Source of the DNA: Punica granatum | Lineage: Eukaryota; Streptophyta; Magnoliopsida; Myrtales; Lythraceae | Assembly: GCF_007655135.1 (NCBI RefSeq) | Contig: NC_045130.1 | Coordinates: 17,241,363 to 17,305,362, forward strand | Direction of reading: 5' to 3' | Length of the DNA: 64,000 bases | Shown: piece by piece, positions 22,281-33,565 of the stretch | Layout: each line of letters starts with the position of its first letter | Position numbering within the stretch: the stretch's first letter is position 1 | Made by a program: the position numbers and the translations under genes | The notes under the pieces: model-generated | What the model was told of the DNA's origin: nothing | Seen by the model: only the letters and a program-made list of their open reading frames with translations | The model's database searches: none

Positions 22281-22444
22281 GCCACCTATTCACCACTAAC
22301 TGCTCGAATCTGAGCCAACTGCAGGAATGGTTAAATAAATTCGGATACTTTTGTAGTCTCAATCAATGCATCAATTTACGATTGTTGAATACATATAATA
22401 GTACACGTATACGCGCTTGCCATGAGCGGTTTATTATTTTGTAA
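22281..22444 (+). CDS. Candidate exon C': four-cysteine secreted peptide exon
   Basis: A TCTCTTGCAG acceptor is followed by a phase-1 frame reading GHLFTTNCSNLSQLQEWLNK, then FGYFCSLNQC, ending RFIIL and TAA. Four cysteines are present. Relative to exon C the second cysteine has moved two residues (GCFG to GYFC), which keeps the count at four. Ten replacements and seven silent changes are seen in 54 codons with no stop or frameshift. The possible exon 1 partner is gene B' at 16,105. The family is unrecognised. Confidence 0.38.
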
Positions 22445-23287
22445 CAATAATAGTTTGTATTTGGCTGGATCTCATTGGCATTTTGCTATACATCAGATTT
22501 AGAATTTAATGGTACGTATGAGATTGTCATGAGCAGAATCTTTCCTTTGGTGGTAGGCTTACTCTCCTAAAGACTCTCCTCCATATATAATTTGCCTATG
22601 TACCATCTCTCTATCTCTTAGCTAAATTCTAACATGACTCCGGGTCATGATAGGAGAACCGTTTTTCTTGTTCGCAATCCCATGTGGCCAAAAATCTCGA
22701 AAAATAATCTCAGACACTTCATCCGGAGCGGCTATTCAGACAAGAAAAAAAAAAGAGCTTGGTCAAATCGGACAAAATCTAACTTCCAAAAGAGTTAGGG
22801 GTGCATGGGTTGGATTAATTAATTGATAATAAAAATAAAGCCTTTACTTTCTAAATAAGTCTTGGAGGTTCTGGACTGAAGATATTCTCTGCGGAAACAT
22901 GTAATGTGTGATTTGTACGTTCTTTCTTCATCTTATAGAAGAAAGGAAGCTCAAATAGAATGAGGGAAATGATAAATTAAATTCAAGAATGTATATGCGG
23001 TAAAAAAGAAGAAGAAAAGAAACCCATTGACAGATAGTCCATTTGGTCACCCAGAACTTACGAACTCTCAACTTACCATCTCCCGGTTCACTATTCATTT
23101 AATACATTTTGTTCTCGGTTACAAAGAAAGCTTATAGATTGAGTATAATGAAATAGAAATCCTAATCATAATAGGTAGTAAATAGGCATCGATAATCCCA
23201 CCTGATATCAAATTTGGAATATCTTGATCACCAAACGAGTCACAAGGTCATGTGCTACACCCCCCTTCCGTTATTCATTTAATACAA

Positions 23288-23472
23288 ATTTTTCAGTGTG
23301 AACTCTAATATTCAGACTTTCAATTGCGCTTCGACTAATTCAGTCGAGTCGAATCAGCCCACTAAGGGGTAATGTTCTCCCAACATTGATTTTTTACATT
23401 CATAAATACTCAAACTTGAGACTTTACTTAAACGGAACAAGTATCGAACCACGTGAATCAATCCACGTTGGT
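23288..23472 (-). mobile_element. tRNA-derived SINE (unit 2 copy)
   Basis: Orthologous to 10,273-10,454. On the minus strand it begins ACCAACGTGGATTGATTCAC and ends GAGTTCACACTGAAAAA. It abuts the Copia 5' LTR with about 9 bases between. Confidence 0.75.
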
Positions 23473-23481
23473 ATTATTCAT

Positions 23482-23700
23482 TATTGAGAGATACATCCGA
23501 GATGCATTGAATCTTTTACATAACTTGAGAATATTTCGGGATAGACTTTGTAATATAATCTTCATTGTAATCTTCTAGATTAGACACTCTTGATATTTAA
23601 CCATACAATTAGTTTCCCTTTAGAGATAGAGTAGACTTGTATGTTTGTAATACTCTTGAAAACAATGGATTGAGATAGTTGAATTCAATTACGAGTTTTA
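23482..23700 (+). repeat. Copia 5' LTR
   Basis: 219 bp, starting TATTGAGAGATACATCCGAG (a diverged TGTTGAGA start) and ending ACGAGTTTTA. It pairs with 27,028-27,244. Confidence 0.9.
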
Positions 23701-23837
23701 AGATAGTGTCAGAGCACGATTTTCTCTCAAACCTTCGAGACTTGAGATTTGATATAGAAGGGATGACGAAGAACGAAGGCAAGGTTGAAGACTCAGGGAA
23801 AGGGATGCGGATTTCTGCAGTCTAAAAGATTGGGACG

Positions 23838-26800
23838 TTGGATTCAACAGGAGTGCAAATCACCTCCTGTCTCCTTAATGGAGAAAGTTATTTAACGTGG
23901 TCGAGAGCGATGACGATCGCATTAACGGTAAAAGGGAAGTTGGGATTTATAGAAGGCAGAGTTCTGAAGCGACCGGCTGGGGATTCAAATCTGGAAAAAT
24001 GGGAGATGTGCAATTCTCTTGTTCTAGCTTCGATATTAAATGGATTGGAGAAAAACCTACAACCGAGTGTTGCTTATGCCACAGATGTGAAACCTCTATG
24101 GGACAATCTCAAGGAGAGATGCTCTCAAAGGAAAGAGATGAGGATTTATCAGCTGAAATCTGATATCTGCATGTATAGGCAGGGACGCGGGGAGGCAAGA
24201 CGATCCAGAAGTATGATTCAAGTGTCAAGACGCTATGGGATGAACTCAAAAATTATCTCGAGCCATCGGGATGTTCGTGCAATGTTGCTGCTCTGTATGT
24301 TGCCCAGAGGTAGAAGGAGAAAATCTATCAGTTTTTTATGGGATTAGATGATCAGTTTCGAGGTGTACAATCCGACATACTCAGGATCGTACTTCTGCCA
24401 ACGATGAGCAGAGTCTATCAGATGGTCTCAGAGGAGAAAAACAACATGTTGTGGCTCGTTCTTGAGAAATAATGCGCACACTCGAGGGAGAAACTGAACT
24501 GGGAGCTTTTGCAGTCAAGAGTGGAAGTGTGAATAGGCAAGGGCAGCAATAGACAGCTGAAGGGAAGCCCATCTGCGATCATTGTGGTCGTCCAAGACAC
24601 ATTAAGAGTTCCTGTTGGGCTCTTCACGGGCAACCTACGGACGGGGGCAGCAAGGGCAGAAGAAAGAAACCTGTAGGCTAGGGCAAACAGACAGCGCCTG
24701 GGCAATGAAAGGGGCCTGGACAGAACGTGTGGCAGAATACAACAGCACCTGGACAATGGAATGGAGGACGTCCAGTTGGGAATACGCTGGCCAATGCGGT
24801 TCATGAAGGGATGACGTCTAGCAGCGCGGGAGCTCCTTCTCGGGACTCTCCAGCACACAAAGGACGTAATGAGCTACTTGTAGGTAATAATAATAATTTT
24901 ATTTTTGTTGGGCGAGGTGAATGGATAATTGATTCTGGTGTCTCGAGGCACATGACTAGGTGTGTAGATTATTTGGATGATTTGAGATTGATTGGAGACA
25001 CGTTTCCTATTTACATTCCTAAAGGAAATTCGACTCGAGCTACGAGTGTGGGAACTGTTCGGTTTAGGGATCCATTCATTTTGCCGAATATTCTATTTGT
25101 GGCCACATTTAACTGTAACTTGATTTCGGTCGGTCAACTTAGCAAGGATATGGATTGTCTTATGACTTTCTAATCTATGGTGTGTCTTATATAGGACCGC
25201 GTATCAAGGAGGACGGTTGGACAAGGTGAGCTTCGAGGGGGTATACTACCTATGGCGGGTGGAATCTTTGGCATTGGCTTGTCAGGCTTTGGGTGTAGGC
25301 TCGGGAGATATCTGGCATAGACGTCTTGGACATTCGTCCAGTGGTATTAGAATAAATAAATTTGATTTTGATTCTAGTTGCATGAAGAATAAGAATTGCG
25401 ATGTATGTCTTCGGGCTAAACAGACTAATTTGAGTTTGAATAAAGCTTCATCTCCATTTCATCTTGTGCAAGGAGAAAACTATTTCCTGAGCAAGCAATT
25501 TTTTACTATTGTGGATGATCACAGCTGATAGTCTGGTTATATCTGTTGAAGGATAAAACGGAAGCCCAACAAAATTTGATGGGCTTTTGTAATTTAATTA
25601 AAAATCAATTTGGAACAATTGTTAAGGTAGTTTGAAGTGATAACGGGTTGGAATTCATGCCTCCATAATTGCAGGATTTCTTTTTTCGAAATGGGATTAT
25701 ACATCAAACATCTTGTACAGACACTCCGTAGCAAAATTAGTCACAGCGAGATGTTGTTTACTGTAGCAGTAGCAAAAGGATAAGAGATGCATCAGATGGA
25801 TGTGCAGAATGCTTTTCTACATGGGGATTCGAATGAAGAAGTATATATGAGGTTGCCGCCGGGATTTACTTCACGTAGAGGAGGGGTTGTATGTCATCTT
25901 CGGAAGTCTCTTTACGGTCTTCGACAGGCTTTTCGCAATTGGTATTCTAAATTTATCGATGCCTTGAGAAAATATAGATTTCAAAAATGTGATCCCGATC
26001 ATTCTTTATTCATTTATTCGAGAGGGCATGTTTTTCTAGGAGTTCTAGTTTATGTGATTGATTTTATAGTGGTTGGTAACAGTTCTGCTCATTGTGCTTC
26101 TCCTAAGAAGTATCTTAATCGGTGTTTCCGGATTAAGGATCTTGGTCCACTGAAGTATTTTTTGGGAGTTGAGGTGACTCATATCAATTTTGGTCTCTTT
26201 CTATGTCAAAAGAAATATGCACTTGATATTCTCAACGAGTGCGGGATGCAGGGGTCTCGGCCCTCTTCTTTTCCTATGGAGCAAAATCATGGGCTTTCTA
26301 TTGATTCGGGTTCTCGCCTTGAAGATGCAAGCAAATACAGACATATGATTAGTCGATTAATTTATCTGACTATTTACCAGACTGGATTTGAGTTATTCGA
26401 GGCCCATATTGGCACAATTTATGCAGGATCCACGTCAACCTCATTAGGATGCGGCCACTTGAAACAGTCCAGATTATGTGATATTTGAAGCAGTCTCCAG
26501 TCTCCAAGGTAAGGAATTTCTGTACAGGCTAATTCTCTAGATATTGTGGCTTACTGTGATTTAGATTGGGCTAGCTGCCCTATGACCAGAGGATCAATTA
26601 CAATATATTTCATCACACTTGGAGGATCATTGGTCTCCCGAAAGACCAAGAAGCATACTATTGTGTCTCGTTCATTTGCGGAGGTTGAGTGTAGGGCTAT
26701 GGCAGCCACTATGAGCGAGATACTTTGGCTACGGAGTTTATTGAGTTCTCTTGGCGTTCAAACTACTCATCCTACATGCTTGCTCCGTGACAATCATGCT

Positions 26801-26857
26801 GCTTTACATATCACAACCAATCTTGCGATTCATGAGAGGACCAAACATATAAGATAG
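23838..26857 (+). pseudogene. Copia gag-pol, broken
   Basis: Pieces in order are: a gag region at 23,838-24,347 (LNGESYLTWSRAM, KPLWDNLKERC); a CCHC zinc knuckle at 24,574-24,615 (C-X2-C-X4-H-X4-C); a protease DSG triad at 24,931-24,939; a GAG-pre-integrase segment at 25,217-25,528 (IWHRRLGHSS, CDVCLRAKQ); reverse transcriptase at 25,787-26,488 (MDVQNAFLHG, KSLYGLRQA, YFLGVEV); and RNase H at 26,546-26,857 (YCDLDWASC, SRSFAEVECRA). The YVDD catalytic box of reverse transcriptase reads YVID, so the enzyme would be dead even without the stops and frameshifts. Integrase is reduced to its zinc-binding start and a small remnant ending near 25,735. Confidence 0.93.
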
Positions 26858-27027
26858 ATTGTCACTTTGTTCGTGAACACATTCAGTCTTGAATCATTGC
26901 CACTGTACATGTTTCCATCAGGTTGCAGCTCGCAAATTTATTCACGAAGGCATTGGGTCGAGATCGGTTTGCATTTCTTGTCAGCAAGTTGGGTATTCAA
27001 CAGTCTTATGCTCCAACTTGAGGGGAC

Positions 27028-27244
27028 TATTGAGAGATACATCCGAGATGCACTGAATCTTCTAGATAACTCGAGAATGTCTCGGGATACACTTTATAAT
27101 ATGATCTTTACTGTAATCTTCTAGATTAGGCATTCTTGATATTTACCATAGAATTAGTTTCCTCTTAGAGGTAAAGCAAACTTGTATATTTGTAATCCTC
27201 TTGACATCAATGGATCGAGATCGTTCAGTTCAATTACGAGTTTT
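27028..27244 (+). repeat. Copia 3' LTR
   Basis: 217 bp, starting directly after the polypurine tract at about 27,018-27,027. It shares both ends with the 5' LTR but has about 30 differences. Confidence 0.9.
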
Positions 27245-27775
27245 ATGAGGAATTGAATAGGTTATTAAGAGCTTGGGTATCACAACCTATTAGCTCGAGA
27301 TTTTGGGTTGGAGATGAGCTCAATCGTTTATAGGTCCAATGGGTATTTTATATGGTACTAGAGCTTCGCGCGCACGCGCGGGCTCACACTATGCCAGATT
27401 CAGTTTCGAGATAGCCAAGAGTGCGCCTCATGTTAGTTATGCCCGAGAGTGGCTCGATCTAGTTCCGAGGTAGCTAAAGATGCACCTCTAGTTAGGCCTG
27501 AGTGTGAACCATCATGCTAGTTTGGTGTTTGTCCCCCTCGCCCGAACACAGAAGAGGATGCTCGGCTCATGGTCACTTGTTGAGAGCGGGTGTTTAAATG
27601 CACGTGACACGTGCTGGACCACACGACACCATATGAGGACGAATGTTGAGATATGTTGTCCTATACGAAAAAATTAAGAAAGAAACCACAATATTATATG
27701 AGACTTGAGTTCAGCAATCTATTAACTTAAATTGAGTTCAAGTCCGTATAGGTCAAAGTAAAAATTTTACATTTA
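27245..27775 (+). mobile_element. TRIM-like miniature LTR element, 5' end truncated
   Basis: A partial 5' LTR (27,245-27,352) is followed immediately by a primer-binding site, TGGTACTAGAGC (27,353-27,364), close to the plant TGGTATCAGAGC. About 280 bases of noncoding interior follow, then a 3' LTR beginning TGTTGAGATATG at 27,644. The two LTR parts share GGTTGGAGATGAGCTC-type and TATAGGTC-type blocks. The Copia 3' LTR replaces the start of the 5' LTR, so Copia probably inserted into or recombined with this element. Confidence 0.7.
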
Positions 27776-27839
27776 TTTAATACATTTGATCAACTCAATT
27801 ACGGCCCCTCGACTTCTTTAGATATAATGCCGGATTCTG

Positions 27840-28245
27840 GCCTACTAAGGGGATGGTAGGGGTGCATATATATATTCTGGGTCCGCCTTTTTTTGATATC
27901 CATCGGCAGGTATCTCGGGTAATAGGCTTGGCCCGGCCCACTCAGCCCGTTGGGTCCACAAGTTTCCGCTTGGGTCCAAGTAACTATCTTCCATCGGTCG
28001 AATATGGCATCGCCTTGTTCCTTCGGTGACGGATGCAAATTGAAGCATGCGTGATCCTTCATCGGCCACGGCTGCAACATACAAGAACTCTTATGGGAAG
28101 GAGATTCTCCAATCTCATTCACGACCTGCACTAGACGCTGATTGCAAATTGAACCTCATCGGTGTTCCTTCATTCAGGAGTACCGAGTAGTTTCTCCATC
28201 CCCTTGAAAAAACAACCCGACGATAATACCATGTCACCCTCGCAT
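27840..28245 (+). repeat. Diverged third copy of the gene B upstream region
   Basis: Blocks match 3,450-3,770 and 14,990-15,320: the GGGTCCGGCTTTT-type block, GATCCATCGTCTGCTAC (here GATCCTTCATCGGCCACGGC) and, most clearly, CTCATTCACGACCTGCACTA followed by GACGCTGATT. A further piece at about 28,965-29,020 matches TATGGTCTGGAAACTAGCAT, the next part of the same region. No signal-peptide exon is found after it. Confidence 0.7.
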
Positions 28246-28559
28246 TGATTATAATTGACTATCCCATTGATCGTATACATTCTCGCGCTGTTCTTTTCTC
28301 TTGTTTGTCACGTTGATGATCATCAGGACTGGATGGTCTCGAGAATAAGAAATGGAATGATGAGTGGAAGGCCGCAAACCTGAATGGTCATCTTTGTTCT
28401 TTTTGGCTTTGCAAGATGAAGGAAAACGATTTATTTCTCTTCCATATTTTTCATCCCTTATTGGAAGAGGTAATAGATGGAACAGTAAAAGCCATAGGTT
28501 TTTTGCATTTCGGGTCGGCCTCACCAGAAGTTTTCTTGAACAAGTTCATCATCGAACTG

Positions 28560-28637
28560 ACCCGAAAGTAGAAATGGAGCCGAACCGAACCGAACCGAAA
28601 ATTTGCAGTTCGGATTACCCATTTGGACAGCCCTAGC
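28560..28637. mobile_element. Probable end of a hAT-like MITE
   Basis: Repeated CCGAACCGAACCGAA is followed by TTGGACAGCCCTA, which reads TAGGGCTGTCCAA in reverse, a common plant hAT terminus. The other end and target duplication were not found. Confidence 0.35.
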
Positions 28638-29020
28638 TTTGACGAAAGCGCACAACTGCCTTATCCCTAAGAACAAATGAAAACAAAGAAAGGTGAAGTC
28701 GATGGATGGGGAATATAAAGTACAGATACCTTTTGGCCTCCATCCAGTTTCTTCTCAATCAAATGATATGAGATTAGAAGGAGATAAAACTTAATATATA
28801 AAGCTTAGAGATGATGTGATATAATAAAATTAAAACTTCGGAATAATTAATTATATTTTCCAGTTTCTGTTTATATTTCTTTTTTTTCTTTTTTTTTTAT
28901 GCCATACCTAGTGATTAGCATGTGAATTTGAATAGACCCCGAATGGGAGAAAGGAAGAACATGGTGATTACGGTCTGAAAGCTAGTATTGACTTTCACTG
29001 TCTAATATTTGACTCTTAAC

Positions 29021-32000
29021 AATGACAAATAACCACATATACTTTCTGTACATAATTTAAGAATTTTTAGTCTAATATATAAGAAAATGAAGAGCTAAAT
29101 AATGTAACATATACAGTTTCACTGGTAAGAAATTGGATTTAAAACAGTAATTGATTCCTAAGCGAGAGCATATAATGCTGCACTGCTTTTCTTTTTCTAT
29201 CAATTTTAGAAGGTGTTCCACGGGGAAAAGCAATGTTGGGCCGTTTGTCCGCATCATCTTTTATAGAGTCTACTTAAAAAATCCACAGCTTACTGTTTAT
29301 CAAAATCTTTCGAAATACTTTGTTTGCCAAAGCATCTTGTGCCCAACGAAGATACTCTCAACATGGTACTGGCCCCGTATCAACATGGATTGGAAGTAGA
29401 TAGCAATTAAATGAGAGGTCAATATAAAAGCATTTTTATAGATCGCATATAGTTCTTTGGTTCTCGATGAGATTCAAGAAGTGAAAGAGTGTGGTGTTAA
29501 ACATACGATGTCGAAGATTTATTCACACGTCCCTTCCGAAAAACCAAGTTGCAATGCGCGGTGATCGCACAAAGGACGCATGTGATTAGAATCAATTATT
29601 ATAACCGAAAAGAAGAAAGCAAGAAAACTTGCTCACAATGGCATAAAGGGAGCAAGGAGGACATGAGTGGTTGAGAAAGCGATTGTTATTTCAAAAAATA
29701 GGTTAGCTTTTGCTTGTAGTGCTTTGGTAAGGGATGTCCGGATGGAAGAGGAAAATGCACGCACATATGGTGCTACCCTATTTTTATCAAAGTCACCGTA
29801 CTCGAATAATCTGATACTATATATCGGAAATACCTAATAATTTATTTAATGAAGAATGTATATCTCTTATTGGACCAGGCAATCATGCATTTGAGAAATA
29901 TGAGGTTGCCGGAGGGAATACATTAAGTTCAAAGAAATGTATTCCTACTGATGTTACATACAATAGATAATATCGGGTATATCGGATAACTTTTTCATGA
30001 TTTAGGAGAAGATTTACTTAGCCAAAAAAATAAAAATCTCATTGGAGAAGGAAGATGGAAACGACACGTCGTTTATGGACAAAAGAGAATTTATCTAGTG
30101 GAGGGTGGGGAAAAGAGTTTTCTTCTTTCTTTTATAACCAAAAAAAAAAAAGAGAGAGAGAGGTGGGGAATCTATTGGAGTGGGGGACCCACCAATTGAA
30201 GGGTAGAAAAAAGAAAAAAGAAATAGTAAAAAAGCACCGCCGTTCCATATGCGGCGAACCGATTCCACTGTCTTGGCCACGTCAGCCCACGCGCCCCCGA
30301 CAGCTCCCACGTTTCCTCACACCCCCCCACCCCCTCGCCTCCTCCCTCCTCCCCCCCCCCCCCCCCCACAACACACAATTGCATTTGCAAACACTTCCGC
30401 CTATTCCCTTCTTAATCCCTCCCTTTCATGCTGCAATTTCCTTCCCCCCCCCCCCCCCGGTGGACTAAATTGCAATTTCTACGACTTTGGACTTTAGGAG
30501 AGATTAATTTCTCCATTTCCCATAAGTAATGGTGAATCTTCATGAGCATTTTTTTTTTAGTTTGATAGGTAAATAATGAAATATGAAGAACTTATAAATA
30601 AATAAATGAAAAGTTCTTACATTCTTCTAATTAATAATCAATTTATAAATCCTTCTAATTTAAACGATTACTATCAATAATATTAATTATAATTTACACT
30701 ATATCCAATAACTCTTCAACATATGTGATTGGGATATTGATTGAATGAATTTTTTGATACACTATCTAAGAGGATTATGCATTTTTTAGATAAAAAGGAT
30801 CGCAATTCAGTGGCACATACTTCTTTCTCATTCCAAAAAAAAAAGAAAAAGAAAAGAAAAGCTCATGAATAATATATACAGCACGATTGCGCTCGTAGGA
30901 GAAAAGATTAAACTTAGTAGAATACGAATACGAATACGAAAACTGGATACATAAATATCTAATCTAATTCTATCTAATTTTGTGATCCAGAAAATTCTCT
31001 GACAAGTATTTCTTCACCCGAATTGCTAATTTGTGAATTAGCTACCCTAAAGAATTTTAACCGATCGAGTTAATTGCACAATAAAGAAAAGAATTTCGTT
31101 GAGTCAAAATTAAGCCAAAAGAAATTAAAGGAGAAACAATTTTCTCGGGTTAATAAGGATATGGTACTGTTCTTCTTTTCTTTTTCTTTTTTTTTTCCTT
31201 TCACTTTTTGCACACACACTTTCGTCACTTATACGCCCTCGTGTGATTTTATGAGAAATCCTTTTATTCATCTTATGGCTTCTTTAAAATCTATAAGGTG
31301 GACCATATATATCTTTGTGACATCAGAGTTGAGGAGTGGGAGTAGTTGGACTTGCAGCAGCTTGACTTTTAGATCGATCAGGTCGTGATTCCAGCTCCCT
31401 CACGAGATCAATTCTTATGAGTTGTTCGGCTCACCGGTTGGCGATGAAACTGGCACATTGGTTTAATTATTACCATGTGTCACCTTGCACTTCCATGCCC
31501 GGGATAGAGAAGAATAACCATAGCAAGCGGGAAGATGCATGCGCGGACTCTGAACCAGCCGATGATTGCCAAGTTCGGCTGCTTTGAACTCTTGACGCGG
31601 TTGGGTGCCAATTGATTGGAAGCAGTCATGCCCTAGAGGTGCCAATTAATTTTGCTAAATTTATAAACCAATTATCAAGATCAAGAAGATTTTATGATTT
31701 ATTAAAAAAAAGAAAGAAAGAAAACACGGAGAGAAGAAAAGGCGAGAAAAGTGAAAAAAGGACGTTGCCAGAAGTTGGAGATTAAGGGAAAAAGTGTGAC
31801 AAAAAAGTGAAAGAATAAGCTCTCAGGTTTATTTTCTTTAATAATCTAGATCTGGTAGATATTTTGTTGGATCAAGAGCACACGCACAAGTTCCCTCCAG
31901 AAACAAAAGGGAATTTCAATTGGAAATTAAAATTTAGTTAACAAGCTTAAAAAAAGCTTCCTTTTTTTTTATTATATATGGGAAACATATGGAACTATAT

Positions 32001-32608
32001 AATTGAATAAATAAAAGAAGGAAAATGAACAGACACGGGGAGTGTCACTGATAATAATTAAAATTCCTCTTAATTTTCGGTCAAGAGCAATGTCACTGCT
32101 ACGTTACCCTTTTCTGATCAAGTTTAAAGAACGCTTTAGTACAGCAAAGCTGATAATTATGGACTGGATCCTGGCCATTTCAAGTTTTTCTTAAAAAAGT
32201 AAAAAAGGAGGTAGCAGTTCATTTTCTGGTAAGCTCTGCTCGTTTCTTATGATCATCCATCCAATATTCAATTTTAAGGCACGACTATAAAGTATAAACT
32301 CTACTTTTCATTTTTTCGGTTGCTCTTTTTCCTTACAAATTGTCGCATATGGCATTCAAATACGGTTCCTTACATTGCGAACTACTCCCTGTACAAAAAT
32401 TACCCAAAAAAATAAAAATAAAAATAAAAATACATATCCAGGATCTACGTATTCATTAGAATTACTTCCGACCAGCCTTTACCGGCACATTGAACTCGAA
32501 AACCGTATAGAAATGAGTTTGTTATTCCCTTATAACGTGAGCCCCTTTCCAATTAATTTTATAGCCAAAGTCGAAAGACACATGTATAGTGCTCATTAAA
32601 ATTTTAAT
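29021..32608. other. Gene-free AT-rich stretch with a C-rich tract
   Basis: I see no supported gene. A C-rich stretch at about 30,290-30,465 contains two homopolymer C runs of 14-17 bases and is preceded by GGCCACGTCAGC, a bZIP-like motif. It resembles a promoter or 5' leader, but no coding exon follows. A-runs and T-runs and an (AAAAATA)n-like tract near 32,405-32,430 are the only other structure. Confidence 0.5.
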
Positions 32609-32940
32609 TAAAAAGTGCATAATAACTCGTCCGCATGAACCCATCGGAATCTCTAGTAATCGCCGGTCAGCCATACGGCGGTTCATAAGAGTAAGCCCCA
32701 AATTAATCAAAGATATCAAAGAAAAGGCTATATTAAAGCCGCCAGAACCATGTGCATAGATAACAAATTTTAATTAAAAGGTTCTTAATAATCCGTCTGC
32801 ATGAAGTCGGCGCTGGTCTCTAGTAATCACCGATCAACCATATGGCGATTCATAAGATACGAAAGTGCATGATAACTCGTCTGCATGAAGCCGCTAGAAT
32901 CTCTAGTAATCGCCGATCAGCCATATGGTGGTTCATAAGA
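32609..32940 (+). other. Three degenerate copies of the plastid 16S rRNA 3' region
   Basis: At 32,623-32,681, 32,786-32,851 and 32,868-32,933 the sequence follows the plastid 16S rRNA segment around CTGCATGAAGCCGGAATCGC, TAGTAATCGCCGGTCAGCCA and TACGGCGGT. The first and third copies share non-ribosomal flanks (AAAGTGCATAATAACTCGT before; TTCATAAGAGTAAGCCCC and AATTAAT blocks after), so a plastid-derived fragment was amplified after arriving in the nucleus. These are not functional rRNA. Confidence 0.8.
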
Positions 32941-33093
32941 GTAAGCCCCCAATTAATTAAAGACACAGAGAAAAAAGCTATATTGATAAGAAAAATTTTG
33001 ATAAATCTATTGCAAGACATCAAAGAACGATCGGAAATAGGAACAAGAATCATTTTGATTCTTTGTTCCTACAAGAACTTTATCCACTATAAA

Positions 33094-33565
33094 TGTTGAG
33101 AATTATGTCTTGAATTTTGATCAGATTTTGTTTCCTATTTTGTTGTATCGAATCACTATCTTTTGGTTAGGTAATATCTTGAGAATATCATATTTTGGGG
33201 TATTATTGATAGAGATTATAGGGAAAATTATGCTGAGTGAGAAACGGGGTCTATATATATCTATCGAGATCTTTCATGTAAAGTGCGGGAGACCGTTTAG
33301 ATAGTGGGAGTATTCCTGAGATGAGATATATCTTCAAGGGCTAGAGTTCCTTATTTGTAGTCGAGCATTGTGCCTGTGAGGGACCTTGTACTCCACTCCA
33401 TAATTGTTTCTTAATGAGAAGTCACCGCTAAACCTACTTTGCCCATGGATATTTCCTTCAAATATTTTTACCACGTTTGAGAGTTTACCACATATATATT
33501 GTGTGCAGATTTTTCTCTCTTCCGCATTATCTTCGTTGATCGTTGAGTAGATTTCCAATAATAAG
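33094..33565 (+). mobile_element. Possible solo Copia LTR
   Basis: Begins TGTTGAGAATTATGTCTTGA, contains a TATATATATCTATC promoter-like stretch at about 33,251-33,264, and ends in a TTTTTCTCTCTTCCGCATTA segment as Copia LTRs often do. No internal region or target duplication was found. Confidence 0.42.

Larger units (their letters stand above)
10774..23481 (+). repeat. Tandem duplication, unit 2
   Basis: This is the second, longer copy of the unit. It is collinear with unit 1 up to the Copia 5' LTR at 23,482. Insertions seen only here are two hAT MITEs (12,723-13,295 and 19,610-20,167), a block of about 1.1 kb at 13,626-14,768, about 440 bp at 17,773-18,210 and about 110 bp near 20,735-20,845. 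Divergence from unit 1 is uneven: a few percent in most noncoding stretches, more in the retroelement-like stretch 11,880-12,450, and very high in the 59-base core at 16,634-16,692. Confidence 0.96.
23482..27244 (+). mobile_element. Decayed Ty1/Copia retrotransposon
   Basis: Two LTRs (23,482-23,700 and 27,028-27,244) bracket gag, protease, integrase, reverse transcriptase and RNase H remnants in Copia order. A primer-binding site (TAGTGTCAGAGC, a diverged TGGTATCAGAGC for initiator tRNA-Met) lies at 23,704-23,715. A polypurine tract (CTTGAGGGGAC) lies just before the 3' LTR. The length of 3.76 kb is short for the class because most of integrase and the start of reverse transcriptase are missing. 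The LTRs differ at roughly 30 positions, so the insertion is old. No clear target duplication is visible. Confidence 0.95.

Noticed and set aside
24418..24858. Long minus-strand frame inside the Copia element
   Set aside because: It is antisense to gag and the zinc knuckle, with no similarity to a known protein; it is a shadow of the retroelement.
30055..30500. Overlapping frames of 70-137 codons on both strands
   Set aside because: They arise from C-rich and purine-rich low-complexity sequence and have no domain or splice support.
32609..32940. CRISPR-like array of three spaced repeats
   Set aside because: The repeats are decayed plastid 16S rRNA pieces in a plant nuclear context with irregular spacing.
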